A stretch of DNA of 64,000 nucleotides from an uncultured Clostridium sp. (GTDB lineage: Bacteria > Bacillota > Clostridia > Lachnospirales > Lachnospiraceae). The notes beneath the pieces are model-generated. The model was not told where the DNA came from. It did no database searches and saw only the letters and a program-made list of their open reading frames with translations. The position numbers and the translations under genes were made by a program. Within the stretch, counting starts at the first letter, position 1. Every line of letters starts with the position of its first letter. The stretch lies in assembly GCA_900549235.1 (NCBI GenBank), contig URNT01000002.1:62001-126000 (forward strand), given 5' to 3'. This document shows, one piece after another, positions 50,115-58,029 of the stretch.

Positions 50115-50279
50115 TTAGGCGGTCTGTGTAATCTCCACATTCGGAAGCGTTGTCAAAGGACGGTAAATCAGACTATTCGCAACTTTTTCCCGTTCTTCCG
50201 GCAGCAGATCTTCCAGCCGGACAACCCTGTCCCCAAATAAGACCCAATTTGAATATGTAATCTTCTCGGCTTTTCTCAA
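50115..50279 (-). CDS. 54-residue early phage protein (TTG start)
   Basis: A frame reading MRKAEKITYSNWVLFGDRVV, then RLEDLLPEEREKVANSLIYR and PLTTLPNVEITQTA. AAGGGG lies eight bases before the TTG; a GTG two codons earlier would be too close. The composition is that of a real folded protein, with Pro/Glu-rich helices. Function unknown. It follows the first early gene. Confidence 0.5.
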   Translation of the reverse strand: MRKAEKITYSNWVLFGDRVVRLEDLLPEEREKVANSLIYRPLTTLPNVEITQTA

Positions 50280-50381
50280 ATTCACCACCCCTTTCTCTTA
50301 AACGTATGCGTGAGTGCTTGTACTTGTTGCTTTGTAATTGATGAATCTGAATTATTGTACCTCCTCTCCCTCTATCCTCGC

Positions 50382-50549
50382 TTACGCAGATCTGTTATTT
50401 CTCTGCTCCAGAAAGTCAACTGCCTTCAAAAAGCTCTCCAGGTCTACTCGCTTTTGCTCACTCAGGTTCGTAAGTACCTTAGCTACTGCCTCTGCCTCTT
50501 TTTTCTGCTCGCTTCTTACCAGTGTTTCTGTTTCAGTTCTCTTTGACAT
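50382..50549 (-). CDS. first early phage protein
   Basis: A 55-residue, highly charged helical protein: MSKRTETETLVRSEQKKEAE, then AVAKVLTNLSEQKRVDLESF. It is the first leftward gene behind the early promoter, so it is the first expressed on induction. Its size, charge and position would suit an anti-repressor, excision factor (recombination directionality factor) or DNA-binding protein. AAGGAGAAAAACC precedes the ATG. No family recognised. Confidence 0.6.
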   Translation of the reverse strand: MSKRTETETLVRSEQKKEAEAVAKVLTNLSEQKRVDLESFLKAVDFLEQRNNRSA

Positions 50550-50595
50550 GGTTTTTCTCCTTTCTGCCTTAAACAATGCATTTTTTGATTATCTA

Positions 50596-50700
50596 TGACT
50601 TGATGGATTCATTTTATTCCTACTTTTTGAATTTGTCAAGTCATTTCTAGTTTTTTCATTTGTTTTTTGACTTGACTAAGCCACTTTTGGGGTGTATACT
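50596..50700. promoter_or_regulatory. lysogeny switch: divergent promoters with three operators
   Basis: Rightward repressor promoter: TTGACT (50672-50677), 17 bases, TATACT (50695-50700). Leftward early promoter on the minus strand: TTGACA (50634-50639), 17 bases, TAAAAT (50611-50616). Three copies of the octamer TGACTTGA lie at 50596-50603 (+), 50636-50643 (-) and 50668-50675 (+), overlapping both promoters. They are likely binding sites of the XRE repressor encoded at 50735. Confidence 0.75.
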
Positions 50701-50734
50701 CAAAACATGATGATGCAAAAGGCAGGTGATAACA

Positions 50735-51217
50735 ATGGAAATGCATGACAGGATAAAAGAATTAAGAAAAAAACATCTAAATTTATCTCAAGAAGCTTTT
50801 GGTAAACGTCTTGGAGTAAGTCGATCTGTTATCAATAATATAGAGCGGAACGCTCTTGCACGACCAGATCAAAAACTTTCTTTAATACGCTTAATGTGTA
50901 AAGAATTTAATGTTCGCGAAGAATGGATTTTAAATGGAACAGAACCAATGCTGGTTCAGCCAGATACATTCAGTCTGGATTCCTTTGTAAAAGAAAGGGG
51001 AATGTCTGATTTAGAATTGCGGATTCTGAAACGTTACTTCGCTTTGGATCCTAAAACCCGCCAAGATGCTCTCTCCTATTTTCTTAGCGACTTGGAAATT
51101 GAAGATGTTACGGTAGGGATTTCTAATCCTTCCCCGGCCTCTGCCGAATATCCAAAGCAACGTACTGAATTTGAAAAAAAGTTTCCTCCTTTGGATATGT
51201 CAAAAGATGCTATTTAA
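50735..51217 (+). CDS. XRE-family repressor
   Basis: Prophage repressor of 160 residues. The N-terminal helix-turn-helix (about 1-65) has MHDRIKELRKKHLNLSQEAF and LGVSRSVINNIE, a HTH_3 fold with an N-terminal conserved Glu. The C-terminus (DLELRILKRYFALDPKTRQD) is helical and could dimerise; there is no LexA-type Ser/Lys self-cleavage domain, so induction is probably by an antirepressor. The ATG behind AGGTGATAACA is used. It lies at the divergent switch. Confidence 0.85.
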   Translation: MEMHDRIKELRKKHLNLSQEAFGKRLGVSRSVINNIERNALARPDQKLSLIRLMCKEFNVREEWILNGTEPMLVQPDTFSLDSFVKERGMSDLELRILKRYFALDPKTRQDALSYFLSDLEIEDVTVGISNPSPASAEYPKQRTEFEKKFPPLDMSKDAI

Positions 51218-51498
51218 AAGCATCCAATCTTCTTCCTGTTATTTTAGTGGGTTAGAATATTATGATAATAAGTTGTGTCGGACCATCGAAGTCAACATTG
51301 TAGTAAATCACTCTGTCAGCTTTGTAGCAAATCGCATATACTTCTTTTTTGTCATAACGTATGTACTTTTTTGTCATACACAATCAACCTTTCTTCAATA
51401 ATTCGGAAGATAGATTGGATACCTGTAGTATTATATAGTTTACTAAGCCAAAGCATTACTGGTAATTTTTACCACTTTCTTTTAAAAATGGAGACATT

Positions 51499-52386
51499 AT
51501 GAAAGAGCAAAAGACACTGTATGATATACTGGAAGTGTCCAATACCGCTTCCATCGAAGTAATAAAAGTAGCTTACTTATTTCTTGTAAAAAAATATCAT
51601 CCAGATAATAACCCTGCGTTTAGAGAAGAAGCCAATATTATGACAAAAGAACTGAATTATGCTTATTCTGTTTTATCTGATCCGGTGAAAAGGGCTCAAT
51701 ATGATTCAGCGCTCAATGCAAATCCTTTTTCAGCACAGCCGAATACAGATGGCTCAACTAATAGACATGAAAATTCAACTTCTGCAAAACGACACTTTGA
51801 ATATGAAAAACTTAAAAATATCTTTATTAGTGCCTCTATTGGTCTTATACTTATAAGTGGTGCAATAAAGTTAAATTCTATTATGTTACAGCCATCTACA
51901 GAGGAGACAGCGGTAATAAATACTACTACAGAATCTATTCCATTGGTAGCGACACAGATTCCAAGTCATGGGCGTTTTTTTAAGGGAGCTTCACAAATCA
52001 CTTACGGAGATGAATATATTGATGAATACTCGTCTAGCAGGATATATGCTCCTTTTTTAATTCGTCCTCCCGTAACGGGTGGATATTATTATATGAAGCT
52101 TACTATCGTTGGCGAGGCTACTCCGTCATATATTATTTTTCTTCATGGAAATGGTGAGGAAATTGAGGTAAATCTCAGATGCGGTGAATACTTACTTTCC
52201 TACGCCTGCGGTTCAACATGGTATGGTGAGAATGATTTATTTGGACCTGAAACACAATGTTATCGCTCTGATGCTATATTCTCTTTTTACCATGAAGGAG
52301 ATCAAGTCTGCGGACAAGAAGTTACTCTTTATAAAGTTAAAAATGGAAACCTTAATACGGAGGAAATACCTATTGGCGAATTTTGA
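51499..52386 (+). CDS. membrane-anchored J-domain protein
   Basis: A 295-residue protein in three parts. The N-terminal J domain (about 1-70) has KTLYDILEVSNTASIEVIKV and the DnaK-activating HPD in KKYHPDNNPAFREE. A hydrophobic segment (about 107-128, FISASIGLILISGAIKLN) anchors it. The C-terminal part (about 160-295) is beta-rich and would lie outside: GGYYYMKLTIVG, LSYACGSTWYGENDLFGPET. The C-terminal domain recurs in Firmicute proteins with J or TM segments. It is expressed from the lysogeny strand. Roles such as superinfection exclusion or fitness gain are plausible, not shown. The gap 51218-51498 before it is AT-rich and holds no clear gene. Confidence 0.8.
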   Translation: MKEQKTLYDILEVSNTASIEVIKVAYLFLVKKYHPDNNPAFREEANIMTKELNYAYSVLSDPVKRAQYDSALNANPFSAQPNTDGSTNRHENSTSAKRHFEYEKLKNIFISASIGLILISGAIKLNSIMLQPSTEETAVINTTTESIPLVATQIPSHGRFFKGASQITYGDEYIDEYSSSRIYAPFLIRPPVTGGYYYMKLTIVGEATPSYIIFLHGNGEEIEVNLRCGEYLLSYACGSTWYGENDLFGPETQCYRSDAIFSFYHEGDQVCGQEVTLYKVKNGNLNTEEIPIGEF

Positions 52387-52435
52387 TTGTTGTACCCGCT
52401 GTATCATACTTAATTTATAAACTATCTTGAATAAA

Positions 52436-52473
52436 ATAAAACCGCCCCTGCGGCAAACAGGAGCGGCTTTTAC
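52436..52473 (+). terminator. terminator after the J-domain gene
   Basis: AAAACCGCCCCTG and CAGGAGCGGCTTTT pair (one mismatch) around CGGCAAA, with a T-run on the right. Confidence 0.85.
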
Positions 52474-52560
52474 TTGATTCTCTTAACCAGATGTACAGGA
52501 AAAGATATATCAGTCCGAACAACAGCATTATATCATTTCCTGTGCGCCCTGGCAAGAGGC

Positions 52561-52589
52561 GTATTTTTTATACCCCAAAATCATATAAA
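52561..52589 (+). promoter_or_regulatory. possible sigma-E-like promoter of the integrase
   Basis: GTATTTT (52561-52567), 14 bases, then CATATAAA (52582-52589), resembling the mother-cell sigma-E pattern (about 5 of 7 and 7 of 8). The start would be just before the integrase ribosome binding site. Low-certainty because of AT-richness. Confidence 0.3.
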
Positions 52590-52611
52590 TTGAAAAACAG
52601 GAGATGATATT

Positions 52612-54126
52612 ATGAACGAAACCGAATTAAAAACCGCCGCTCTTTATATCCGGGTATCCACTGATAAGCAGGAGGAGCTTTCCCCTGATTCTCAAAAACG
52701 CCTGCTTCTGGATTATGCTAAAAGCCATCATATGATTGTTCCCCCGGAATTTATCTACATCGAAAGCGGGATTTCTGGACGCCGCGCAGATAAACGGCCC
52801 AAATTCCAGCAGATGATCTCTACCGCCAAGTCGGATTCCCACCCCTTTGATGTGATCCTGCTGTGGAAATTTTCTCGGTTTGCCCGGAACCAGGAGGAAA
52901 GCATCGTCTATAAATCCATGCTGCGGAATAAATGCCATGTGGATGTCGTAAGTATATCAGAGCCGCTGATCGATGGTCCATTTGGCGGCCTGATCGAGCG
53001 GATCATTGAATGGATGGACGAGTTTTACTCCATCCGGCTTTCCGGGGATGTAATCCGGGGCATGACGGAGAACGCCATGCGGGGCTCTTACCAGTGCCGT
53101 CCGCCTCTGGGATACCGGATCCCTTATCACAAGGCCACTCCCGAGATCGTGCCCGAGGAGGCCGAGATCGTGCGTCTGATATTCCACAAATACGCAGATG
53201 AGAAAATGAGTATCTTTGCCATCACAAAATACCTGAACAGCCAGGGGATGAAAACTAGCCAGGGAAAGCCCTTTGAAAAGCGCAGTGTGGATTACATCTT
53301 GCAGAATCCGGCCTATGCCGGGGACATCCGGTGGAACCGGTGCAACAATACAACCAAGGAAGTCCGCGACCGGTCCGAATGGATCATCGGAACCGGCCAC
53401 CATCCCGCAATCATATCCAAGGAGCTTTTTGAAAAAGCCCAGGCTCGCCTACAAAGCGAATACAAGCCCCGTAATGCAAAGCCCAGTGAGATCACGCGGC
53501 ACTGGCTGTCCGGCCTGCTCAAATGCCCTTCCTGCGGCCGTTCTCTTTCATCCTGCGTCATGCACCGTAAGAGTATGCCGGATACCTTCTCTTTCCAGTG
53601 TGGAGGCTATCTGAAGGGCAAATGCTCCCATAACTGCTATGTACGGGAAGAATCCATAGCTCCTGCCGTCCTGGAGGCATTAGAACAGGCCATTGCCTCT
53701 GGAACGGTCAAATATGACTTAAAGCAATTTTCTACATCTGATCCGTCTGCTGATGAGATCCGGGCACTGAAGCGCCGGCTGGAGAAAGTAAGCCAGAAAG
53801 AGATTCGTGCCAGGGAAGCCTATATGGAAGGGATCGATACAAAAGAGGACTATAAAAGGATCAGAGAGCAGCTAAAGCAGGAGCGGCAGGATCTGGAGGA
53901 ATCCCTCTGCCTTCTGGAGACAGCACCGCAGAAAGAATATAATGACACCCTCATGCTGAACCGTATCTCCAATGTCCTTGATATGCTCCGCTCGGATCAG
54001 ATCAGCCTAACTGAAAAAAACGCAGCATTGAAAAGTATTGTGGATAAAATTATATACGATAAGGCCCAAAACCATATTGATATATATTACTACATGACAA
54101 AAGCCCCGGAAAACCTGGTAGAATAA
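52612..54126 (+). CDS. int: large serine integrase
   Basis: Site-specific recombinase of 504 residues. The N-terminal catalytic domain (about 10-150) has TAALYIRVSTDKQEELSPDS, with the active Ser in the RVST motif, and GGLIERIIEWMDEFYS. It is followed by the recombinase domain (RPPLGYRIPYHK, YILQNPAYAGDIRW), a zinc-ribbon (GLLKCPSCGRSLSSC and GYLKGKCSHNCYVRE) and a coiled coil. These enzymes need a directionality factor to excise. It is oriented toward the right attachment site, 33 bases from it. No second serine recombinase is present. Confidence 0.95.
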   Translation: MNETELKTAALYIRVSTDKQEELSPDSQKRLLLDYAKSHHMIVPPEFIYIESGISGRRADKRPKFQQMISTAKSDSHPFDVILLWKFSRFARNQEESIVYKSMLRNKCHVDVVSISEPLIDGPFGGLIERIIEWMDEFYSIRLSGDVIRGMTENAMRGSYQCRPPLGYRIPYHKATPEIVPEEAEIVRLIFHKYADEKMSIFAITKYLNSQGMKTSQGKPFEKRSVDYILQNPAYAGDIRWNRCNNTTKEVRDRSEWIIGTGHHPAIISKELFEKAQARLQSEYKPRNAKPSEITRHWLSGLLKCPSCGRSLSSCVMHRKSMPDTFSFQCGGYLKGKCSHNCYVREESIAPAVLEALEQAIASGTVKYDLKQFSTSDPSADEIRALKRRLEKVSQKEIRAREAYMEGIDTKEDYKRIREQLKQERQDLEESLCLLETAPQKEYNDTLMLNRISNVLDMLRSDQISLTEKNAALKSIVDKIIYDKAQNHIDIYYYMTKAPENLVE

Positions 54127-54141
54127 GGTTTTCCAGGGCTT
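54102..54141 (+). terminator. terminator overlapping the integrase 3' end
   Basis: GCCCCGGAAAACC and GGTTTTCCAGGGC pair with one mismatch, loop TGGTAGAATAA, followed by TTATA. It ends integrase transcription before the attachment site. Confidence 0.75.
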
Positions 54142-54158
54142 ATACCCTCTTTCTGTTT

Positions 54159-54168
54159 GGTCATCCAA
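54159..54168. repeat. attachment site core, right junction
   Basis: GGTCATCCAA, identical to 15901-15910. To the left is phage DNA (TCTTTCTGTTT); to the right is host sleC (TTCGGACACTG). Confidence 0.85.
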
Positions 54169-55086
54169 TTCGGACACTGCACCTGCCTCCCGTCACAATA
54201 CTGAGTCAAAATAGGCTGTCTTACCCCAGGCCTTGACAGATAGCTGTCAAAGATCTCATCTACCACCCGGGAAATGCTCTCGTATATATTTCTCCCGTAG
54301 ATCCACTTATGGTCGAAGGCAGTGGAGGAGGTTATGGTGAAATCGTACCCCTGGTTCCTGTACCATTCTGTATACACCCGGTTCAGGGTAAATGACATAA
54401 TCGCCAGCACATTGGCCGTAATGGATGAGGCGGGCCAGGTGGAATAGATCTCACTGGAGGCTACATTTTTTATGTAATCTCTGTAGGGCACAAAATAATT
54501 CTTCGCCGTAGAATCTGTGGGAACGCCGTCATGAACTACCACCGTCTGGGGCACCACCACACGGCTGAGGACGATCTCCCCGCTTTCATTTACCGGCTTG
54601 ATCTCCGGTTCTGCGATCTTTGGAGGATAATCTCCGTAAAGGGTATGATCCGGTATGACTACCGGCTGGTCCGGCGGCTGCTCCTCTCCCGGCTCCACCG
54701 GAGTCATATCTGCCGGCTGAAGAGCCGTAGAATCTGCCAGGATCTCCGTTCCGGATATGGCCAGAGGCTCAAAGCCCTCCGCCTCTACCAGAAGATTGTA
54801 CTCCGAATAGGGCTGTATAATGGTGGGCTCCAGGCTGTAGCCTACCGGCGGCGCCGGAAGGGAGATCAGGGGAGTCTGGCCGGAGCTGTTGGTCTCCAAC
54901 CGTTCGATAATACGGTCCGGTTCTCCTTTGTAGCTGATAGTTACTGTCGCGTTCCGGATGGGAATATTAGTCTGTATGTTGACTGCATGGATCTGCAGTC
55001 GGCCGCTTGAGGTGCGTTCCGGGTTTGTTGCCATGTGTGACCTCGCAGATTTCCTTTATTCCTTCTAATATAATCCCATCCAGGCC

Positions 55087-55114
55087 CCTGTATGCCTGTC
55101 TATGAGAAATTTTC
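55087..55114 (-). promoter_or_regulatory. possible sigma-E-type promoter of sleC
   Basis: On the minus strand, GAAAATT (55108-55114), a 13-base spacer and CATACAGG (55087-55094), close to the sigma-E consensus (6 of 7 and 7 of 8). It overlaps the 3' end of the upstream gene, 53 bases before sleC. Fits mother-cell expression; unproven. Confidence 0.4.
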
Positions 55115-55690
55115 CCCTCCGGCCTGTCCATTTTCCCAGACCACCAGATCTGCCCTCCGGTCGTGGTCCTCCACCGGGATTTCCTCAAGCATCAGCGCCT
55201 CCCGGCATACCAGAACGCAGCGCCCGGAAAGCTCCTTTTCATGCTCCTTTAAATACCGGTCATAATATCCTCCTCCCTGGCCCAGCCTCCTGCCGTCCCT
55301 GGTACAGGACAGACAGGGCAAAATGGCAAGGCCGACCTCCTCTGCCTCCACTCTCCCGCATCCTTCCCCAGGCTCCAGGATCCCATAAGCCCCCGGCTTC
55401 AGCTCTGCCAGTTCCCGGATTTCACAGATCTCCATGATCCCCCTGGAAATACACCTGGGCACGCAGACTCTTTTTCCCTCTGCCAGCGCCTCACCGATCA
55501 GGGAAATGGTCTGTATCTCCCCTGCTGTCCCCACAAAGCAAAAGATGAGAGACGCATTTTTATATAATGAAAGCTCCTTCACCCGGCTTAAAATAGCCTG
55601 ATCTGCCCGTCTGCAGTAATACGGGCTCAGCGCCTGGATCCTTGTGCGGATGCATCTTCTTAACCTCTGTTTTTCTTCCCTTTTATCCAA
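55100..55690 (-). CDS. 5-formyltetrahydrofolate cyclo-ligase
   Basis: Converts 5-formyltetrahydrofolate to 5,10-methenyltetrahydrofolate with ATP (folate salvage). A 196-residue protein: helical N-terminus (REEKQRLRRCIRTRIQALSP), central FCFVGTAGEIQTISLIGEAL and the ATP-binding LGQGGGYYDRYL (usually (R)LGxGGGYYD). All are family hallmarks. The start is the TTG seven bases after GGAGG; the longer ATG frame lacks a site. It is in the same run as the amidase, but separated from it by a terminator. Common symbol ygfA/mthfs. Confidence 0.93.
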   Translation of the reverse strand: MDKREEKQRLRRCIRTRIQALSPYYCRRADQAILSRVKELSLYKNASLIFCFVGTAGEIQTISLIGEALAEGKRVCVPRCISRGIMEICEIRELAELKPGAYGILEPGEGCGRVEAEEVGLAILPCLSCTRDGRRLGQGGGYYDRYLKEHEKELSGRCVLVCREALMLEEIPVEDHDRRADLVVWENGQAGGENFS

Positions 55691-55722
55691 ATTTTTTCCT
55701 CCTTTCCTATGAGTGTACACCG

Positions 55723-55761
55723 TAAAACAGGCCGCCGGGAATCTCTCCCCGCCGGCCTGTA
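55723..55761 (-). terminator. intrinsic terminator after the amidase
   Basis: ACAGGCCG and CGGCCTGT pair, with further GC pairs inside, followed by TTTTAC on the minus strand. It separates the amidase from the folate gene. Confidence 0.85.
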
Positions 55762-55780
55762 AGCAGCCCTATCGCTGATC

Positions 55781-56563
55781 CTAATAGATTGCCGGCTCCC
55801 TTACCATCATCGTGGGATAACCTGCCGCCCGTAGGCTGCGCTCCATATCCACCGCGTGATCCAGCTGCAGATAGGCCCCGGACCGTACCTTGTACAGGCC
55901 GTCGTCATAGACGATAAAGGCCGGAAATCCCTTTCCCTGAAGCTCATACAGCAGCCGGTCCGCCGGCATCCGGGTACGGTAGGCGCCTACCTGGATCTGG
56001 TAATATTCCGGCCGCTCTGTCTCCTGCATCCGGATGGTCTGCAAAATCCCGTCTGCCACTGCCTGGGCAATGGCCTGGAAATTTCGGTCAAAGAAACGGT
56101 TGTCTGCCGGATTGTCGATAAAGCCTGCCTCTACCAGTACCGCCGGCATCTGAGTCCTTCTCAGCACGATGAGCCCCGGCCGCTCCTGAATCCCCAGATC
56201 TGCAAAACCTGTTTCCACCAGATTTCTCTGTATATTCTCAGCCAGGAGGGCAGGCACTCCGCTGTCCTCATAGACCAGCACCGCAGAACCGCTTCCTGTC
56301 CCTGGCACCGGCATGGCGTTGCGGTGGATGGATACAAAATAATCCGCCCCGGACTGATTGGCGATCTGAGCCTTTTCCATAGGGGAATCATATACGTCTG
56401 TAGTCCTTGTGTAAGCTACATCCACTCCACTTTTTTCCAATATATCACCAATTGCAAGGGTCAGCCGCAGCGTGTCGTCCTTCTCCCGCCGCCCGTTAAA
56501 GGTGGCTCCAGGTTCCACTCCGCCGTGGCCGGCGTCCAGGATTACCTTTTTAACGTCTGCCAT
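55781..56563 (-). CDS. N-acetylmuramoyl-L-alanine amidase with SPOR domain
   Basis: A 260-residue zinc amidase. The Amidase_3 domain (about 6-175) has DAGHGGVEPGATFNG (zinc His and Glu), SIHRNAMPVPGTGS (second His) and VEAGFIDNPADN (catalytic Glu). The C-terminal SPOR-like domain (about 185-258, YQIQVGAYRTRMPADRLLYE) binds denuded glycan strands. It has no signal peptide, so it would act in the cytoplasm or after lysis of the mother cell, or be exported by another route. It lies two genes from sleC, and a sigma-K-like promoter precedes it, so a role in cortex modification or mother-cell lysis is inferred. Related to CwlD/CwlC types. Confidence 0.85.
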   Translation of the reverse strand: MADVKKVILDAGHGGVEPGATFNGRREKDDTLRLTLAIGDILEKSGVDVAYTRTTDVYDSPMEKAQIANQSGADYFVSIHRNAMPVPGTGSGSAVLVYEDSGVPALLAENIQRNLVETGFADLGIQERPGLIVLRRTQMPAVLVEAGFIDNPADNRFFDRNFQAIAQAVADGILQTIRMQETERPEYYQIQVGAYRTRMPADRLLYELQGKGFPAFIVYDDGLYKVRSGAYLQLDHAVDMERSLRAAGYPTMMVREPAIY

Positions 56564-56596
56564 ATCAGACTCTCCTTTATATCCTTCTCTACCCTA

Positions 56597-56623
56597 TACC
56601 ATATGTGACAAACCGGGAAATGT
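56597..56623 (-). promoter_or_regulatory. sigma-K-like promoter of the amidase
   Basis: On the minus strand, AC (56622-56623), 16 bases and CATATGGTA (56597-56605) match the sigma-K consensus (AC, 16-17 bases, CATANNNTA). The likely start is about 27 bases before the ATG's ribosome binding region. Confidence 0.5.
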
Positions 56624-56642
56624 TTCGCTTAACCCTTCTTTT

Positions 56643-57881
56643 CTATGTCCACTGTCCTTTCTCTTTTGCAAGCCGCTTCATCCGTTCCACCGCCTCAAGA
56701 GTATTTTCATAGGTTCCAAAGGCCGTCAGCCGGAAATACCCTTCCCCGCTTGGCCCAAAGCCGCTTCCAGGTGTTCCCACTACACCTGCCTCCTCCAGAA
56801 GGCAGTCAAAAAACTCCCAGCTTGTCATGCCCCCCGGCACCTTCAGCCACACATAGGGGGAATTAATGCCGCCAAATACCGTATATCCCGCCTCCTTAAG
56901 ACCATAGAGGATCACTTCTGCATTTATCTTATAATATGCCACCTGCTCCTTCACCTGGCGGCTTCCCTCCTCAGAATAGACCGCCTGGCCTGCCCGCTGC
57001 TCAATATAGGGAGCGCCGTTAAATTTGGTGCCATGGCGGCGGGCCCAGAGGGAATGAAGGCTTATCTCCCCGCATTTCAGATCTCTTGGCACAACGGTAA
57101 AGCCCAGGCGCACCCCTGTAAAGCCGGCATTTTTTGAAAAGGAACGGAACTCAATAGCACAGGTTCTGGCACCGGGAATCTCAAAAATACTGTGAGGCAC
57201 ATCCTCCTCTGAAATATAGGCCTCATAGGCTGCATCATAAAGAATCACAGCCCCTGTTTTATTTGCATAGTCCACCCACCGGGCAAGCTGATCCCTTGTA
57301 AGAGTGGTTCCAGTGGGATTATTGGGGACGCACAGGTAAATAAGATCCGGCTGCTCCTTTGGAAGCTCCGGGATAAAGCCATTTTCTGCTGTGCAGGGCA
57401 TATAGATCACGCGGCTCCACATACCGGAAGCCTCGTCATATTCACCGGTGCGGCCAGCCATGGCGTTGGAGTCCACATACACCGGATAGACCGGGTCGCA
57501 TACGGCGATCCGGCAGTCCGGACTGAAAATCTCCTGGATATTGCCGCAGTCGCTTTTGGCTCCGTCTGATATAAAGATCTCATCTGCCTCCACCTGGCAG
57601 CCTCTGGCCTGATAATCCTTTTCCGCAATCGTCTCTCTTAAAAAATCATAGCCCAGATCCGGGGCGTATCCATGAAAGCCTTCCGCCTGTCCCATCTCCT
57701 CTGCCGCTTTGTGGATCGCCTCTACGATTGCCGGTGCAATAGGAAGGGTCACATCTCCGATGCCCAGGCGGATGATCCTTTTATCCGGGTTTTCCTCCTG
57801 ATAAGCCCGTACCTTTTTTCCAATAGCAGAAAAAAGATAGCTTCCCGGCAGCTTCAGGTAATTTTCATTGATCTTAAACAT
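56643..57881 (-). CDS. dapL: LL-diaminopimelate aminotransferase
   Basis: Converts tetrahydrodipicolinate directly to LL-diaminopimelate using glutamate, bypassing the acetylase/succinylase routes of lysine and peptidoglycan synthesis. The 412-residue start MFKINENYLKLPGSYLFSAI, plus the FSKNAGFTGVRLGFTVVPRD PLP-lysine region (Lys in SFSKNAGF) and YAPDLGYDFLRE, match DapL. The in-frame ATG 42 codons upstream lacks a site, so GGGAGAGAGCAT supports this start. It is downstream of dapF, which epimerises its product. Confidence 0.95.
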   Translation of the reverse strand: MFKINENYLKLPGSYLFSAIGKKVRAYQEENPDKRIIRLGIGDVTLPIAPAIVEAIHKAAEEMGQAEGFHGYAPDLGYDFLRETIAEKDYQARGCQVEADEIFISDGAKSDCGNIQEIFSPDCRIAVCDPVYPVYVDSNAMAGRTGEYDEASGMWSRVIYMPCTAENGFIPELPKEQPDLIYLCVPNNPTGTTLTRDQLARWVDYANKTGAVILYDAAYEAYISEEDVPHSIFEIPGARTCAIEFRSFSKNAGFTGVRLGFTVVPRDLKCGEISLHSLWARRHGTKFNGAPYIEQRAGQAVYSEEGSRQVKEQVAYYKINAEVILYGLKEAGYTVFGGINSPYVWLKVPGGMTSWEFFDCLLEEAGVVGTPGSGFGPSGEGYFRLTAFGTYENTLEAVERMKRLAKEKGQWT

Positions 57882-58029
57882 ATGCTCTCTCCCTCTCTCT
57901 AAGTCTACTCTCAAAATCCAAAAAACTCGCTCTAAACGTAAACGCTCCCAGAGACCTTCCACACATCTTCGTGCGTAAGATCCCCAGGAGTGCCCATATT
58001 GTTTCATACTTTATCAGTTTAAAGCAGTT

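Larger units (their letters stand above)
15901..54168. mobile_element. podovirus-like prophage inserted in sleC
   Basis: About 38.26 kb between two copies of GGTCATCCAA. It carries a complete-looking set: serine integrase, XRE repressor, early genes, HUH-type Rep, terminase, portal, scaffold, capsid, tail/fibre, two lysins, holin, internal virion proteins and cargo. There is no tail tape measure, tail sheath or tail tube, and there is a P22-like stabilisation protein plus N4-gp56-type capsid, so a short-tailed (podovirus) morphology is inferred. Most structural genes look intact, so the phage may be inducible. Lysogeny and integration genes sit at the right end and run rightward; the rest runs leftward. 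Confidence 0.93.
54090..55034 (-). pseudogene. sleC: sleC 5' part: pre- and SpoIID-like catalytic region, cut off by prophage
   Basis: Host part 54159-55034, 292 codons, then 22 phage-derived codons and a stop. The N-terminus (1-120) is a carboxypeptidase-regulatory-like or pre/pro region (QIHAVNIQTNIPIRNATVTI). The middle has a Pro/Glu linker. Residues about 180-290 match the SpoIID-like lytic domain of SleC: YFVPYRDYIKNVASSEIYST and YDFTITSSTAFDHKWIYG. The break falls after CPNWMT, just before the C-terminal wall-binding domain, which is now at 15900. The reconstructed length of 418 residues is close to the family's. In C. perfringens and C. difficile SleC degrades spore cortex during germination. 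Confidence 0.85.

Noticed and set aside
50283..50378. AGGAGGT with ATA/ATT as a possible start
   Set aside because: A perfect ribosome-binding sequence is followed by no ATG, GTG or TTG; the only following frames have poor composition. Not enough to call a gene.
54967..55188. 73-residue minus frame overlapping sleC and the folate gene
   Set aside because: No ribosome binding site; both real genes on the same strand cover it in other frames.
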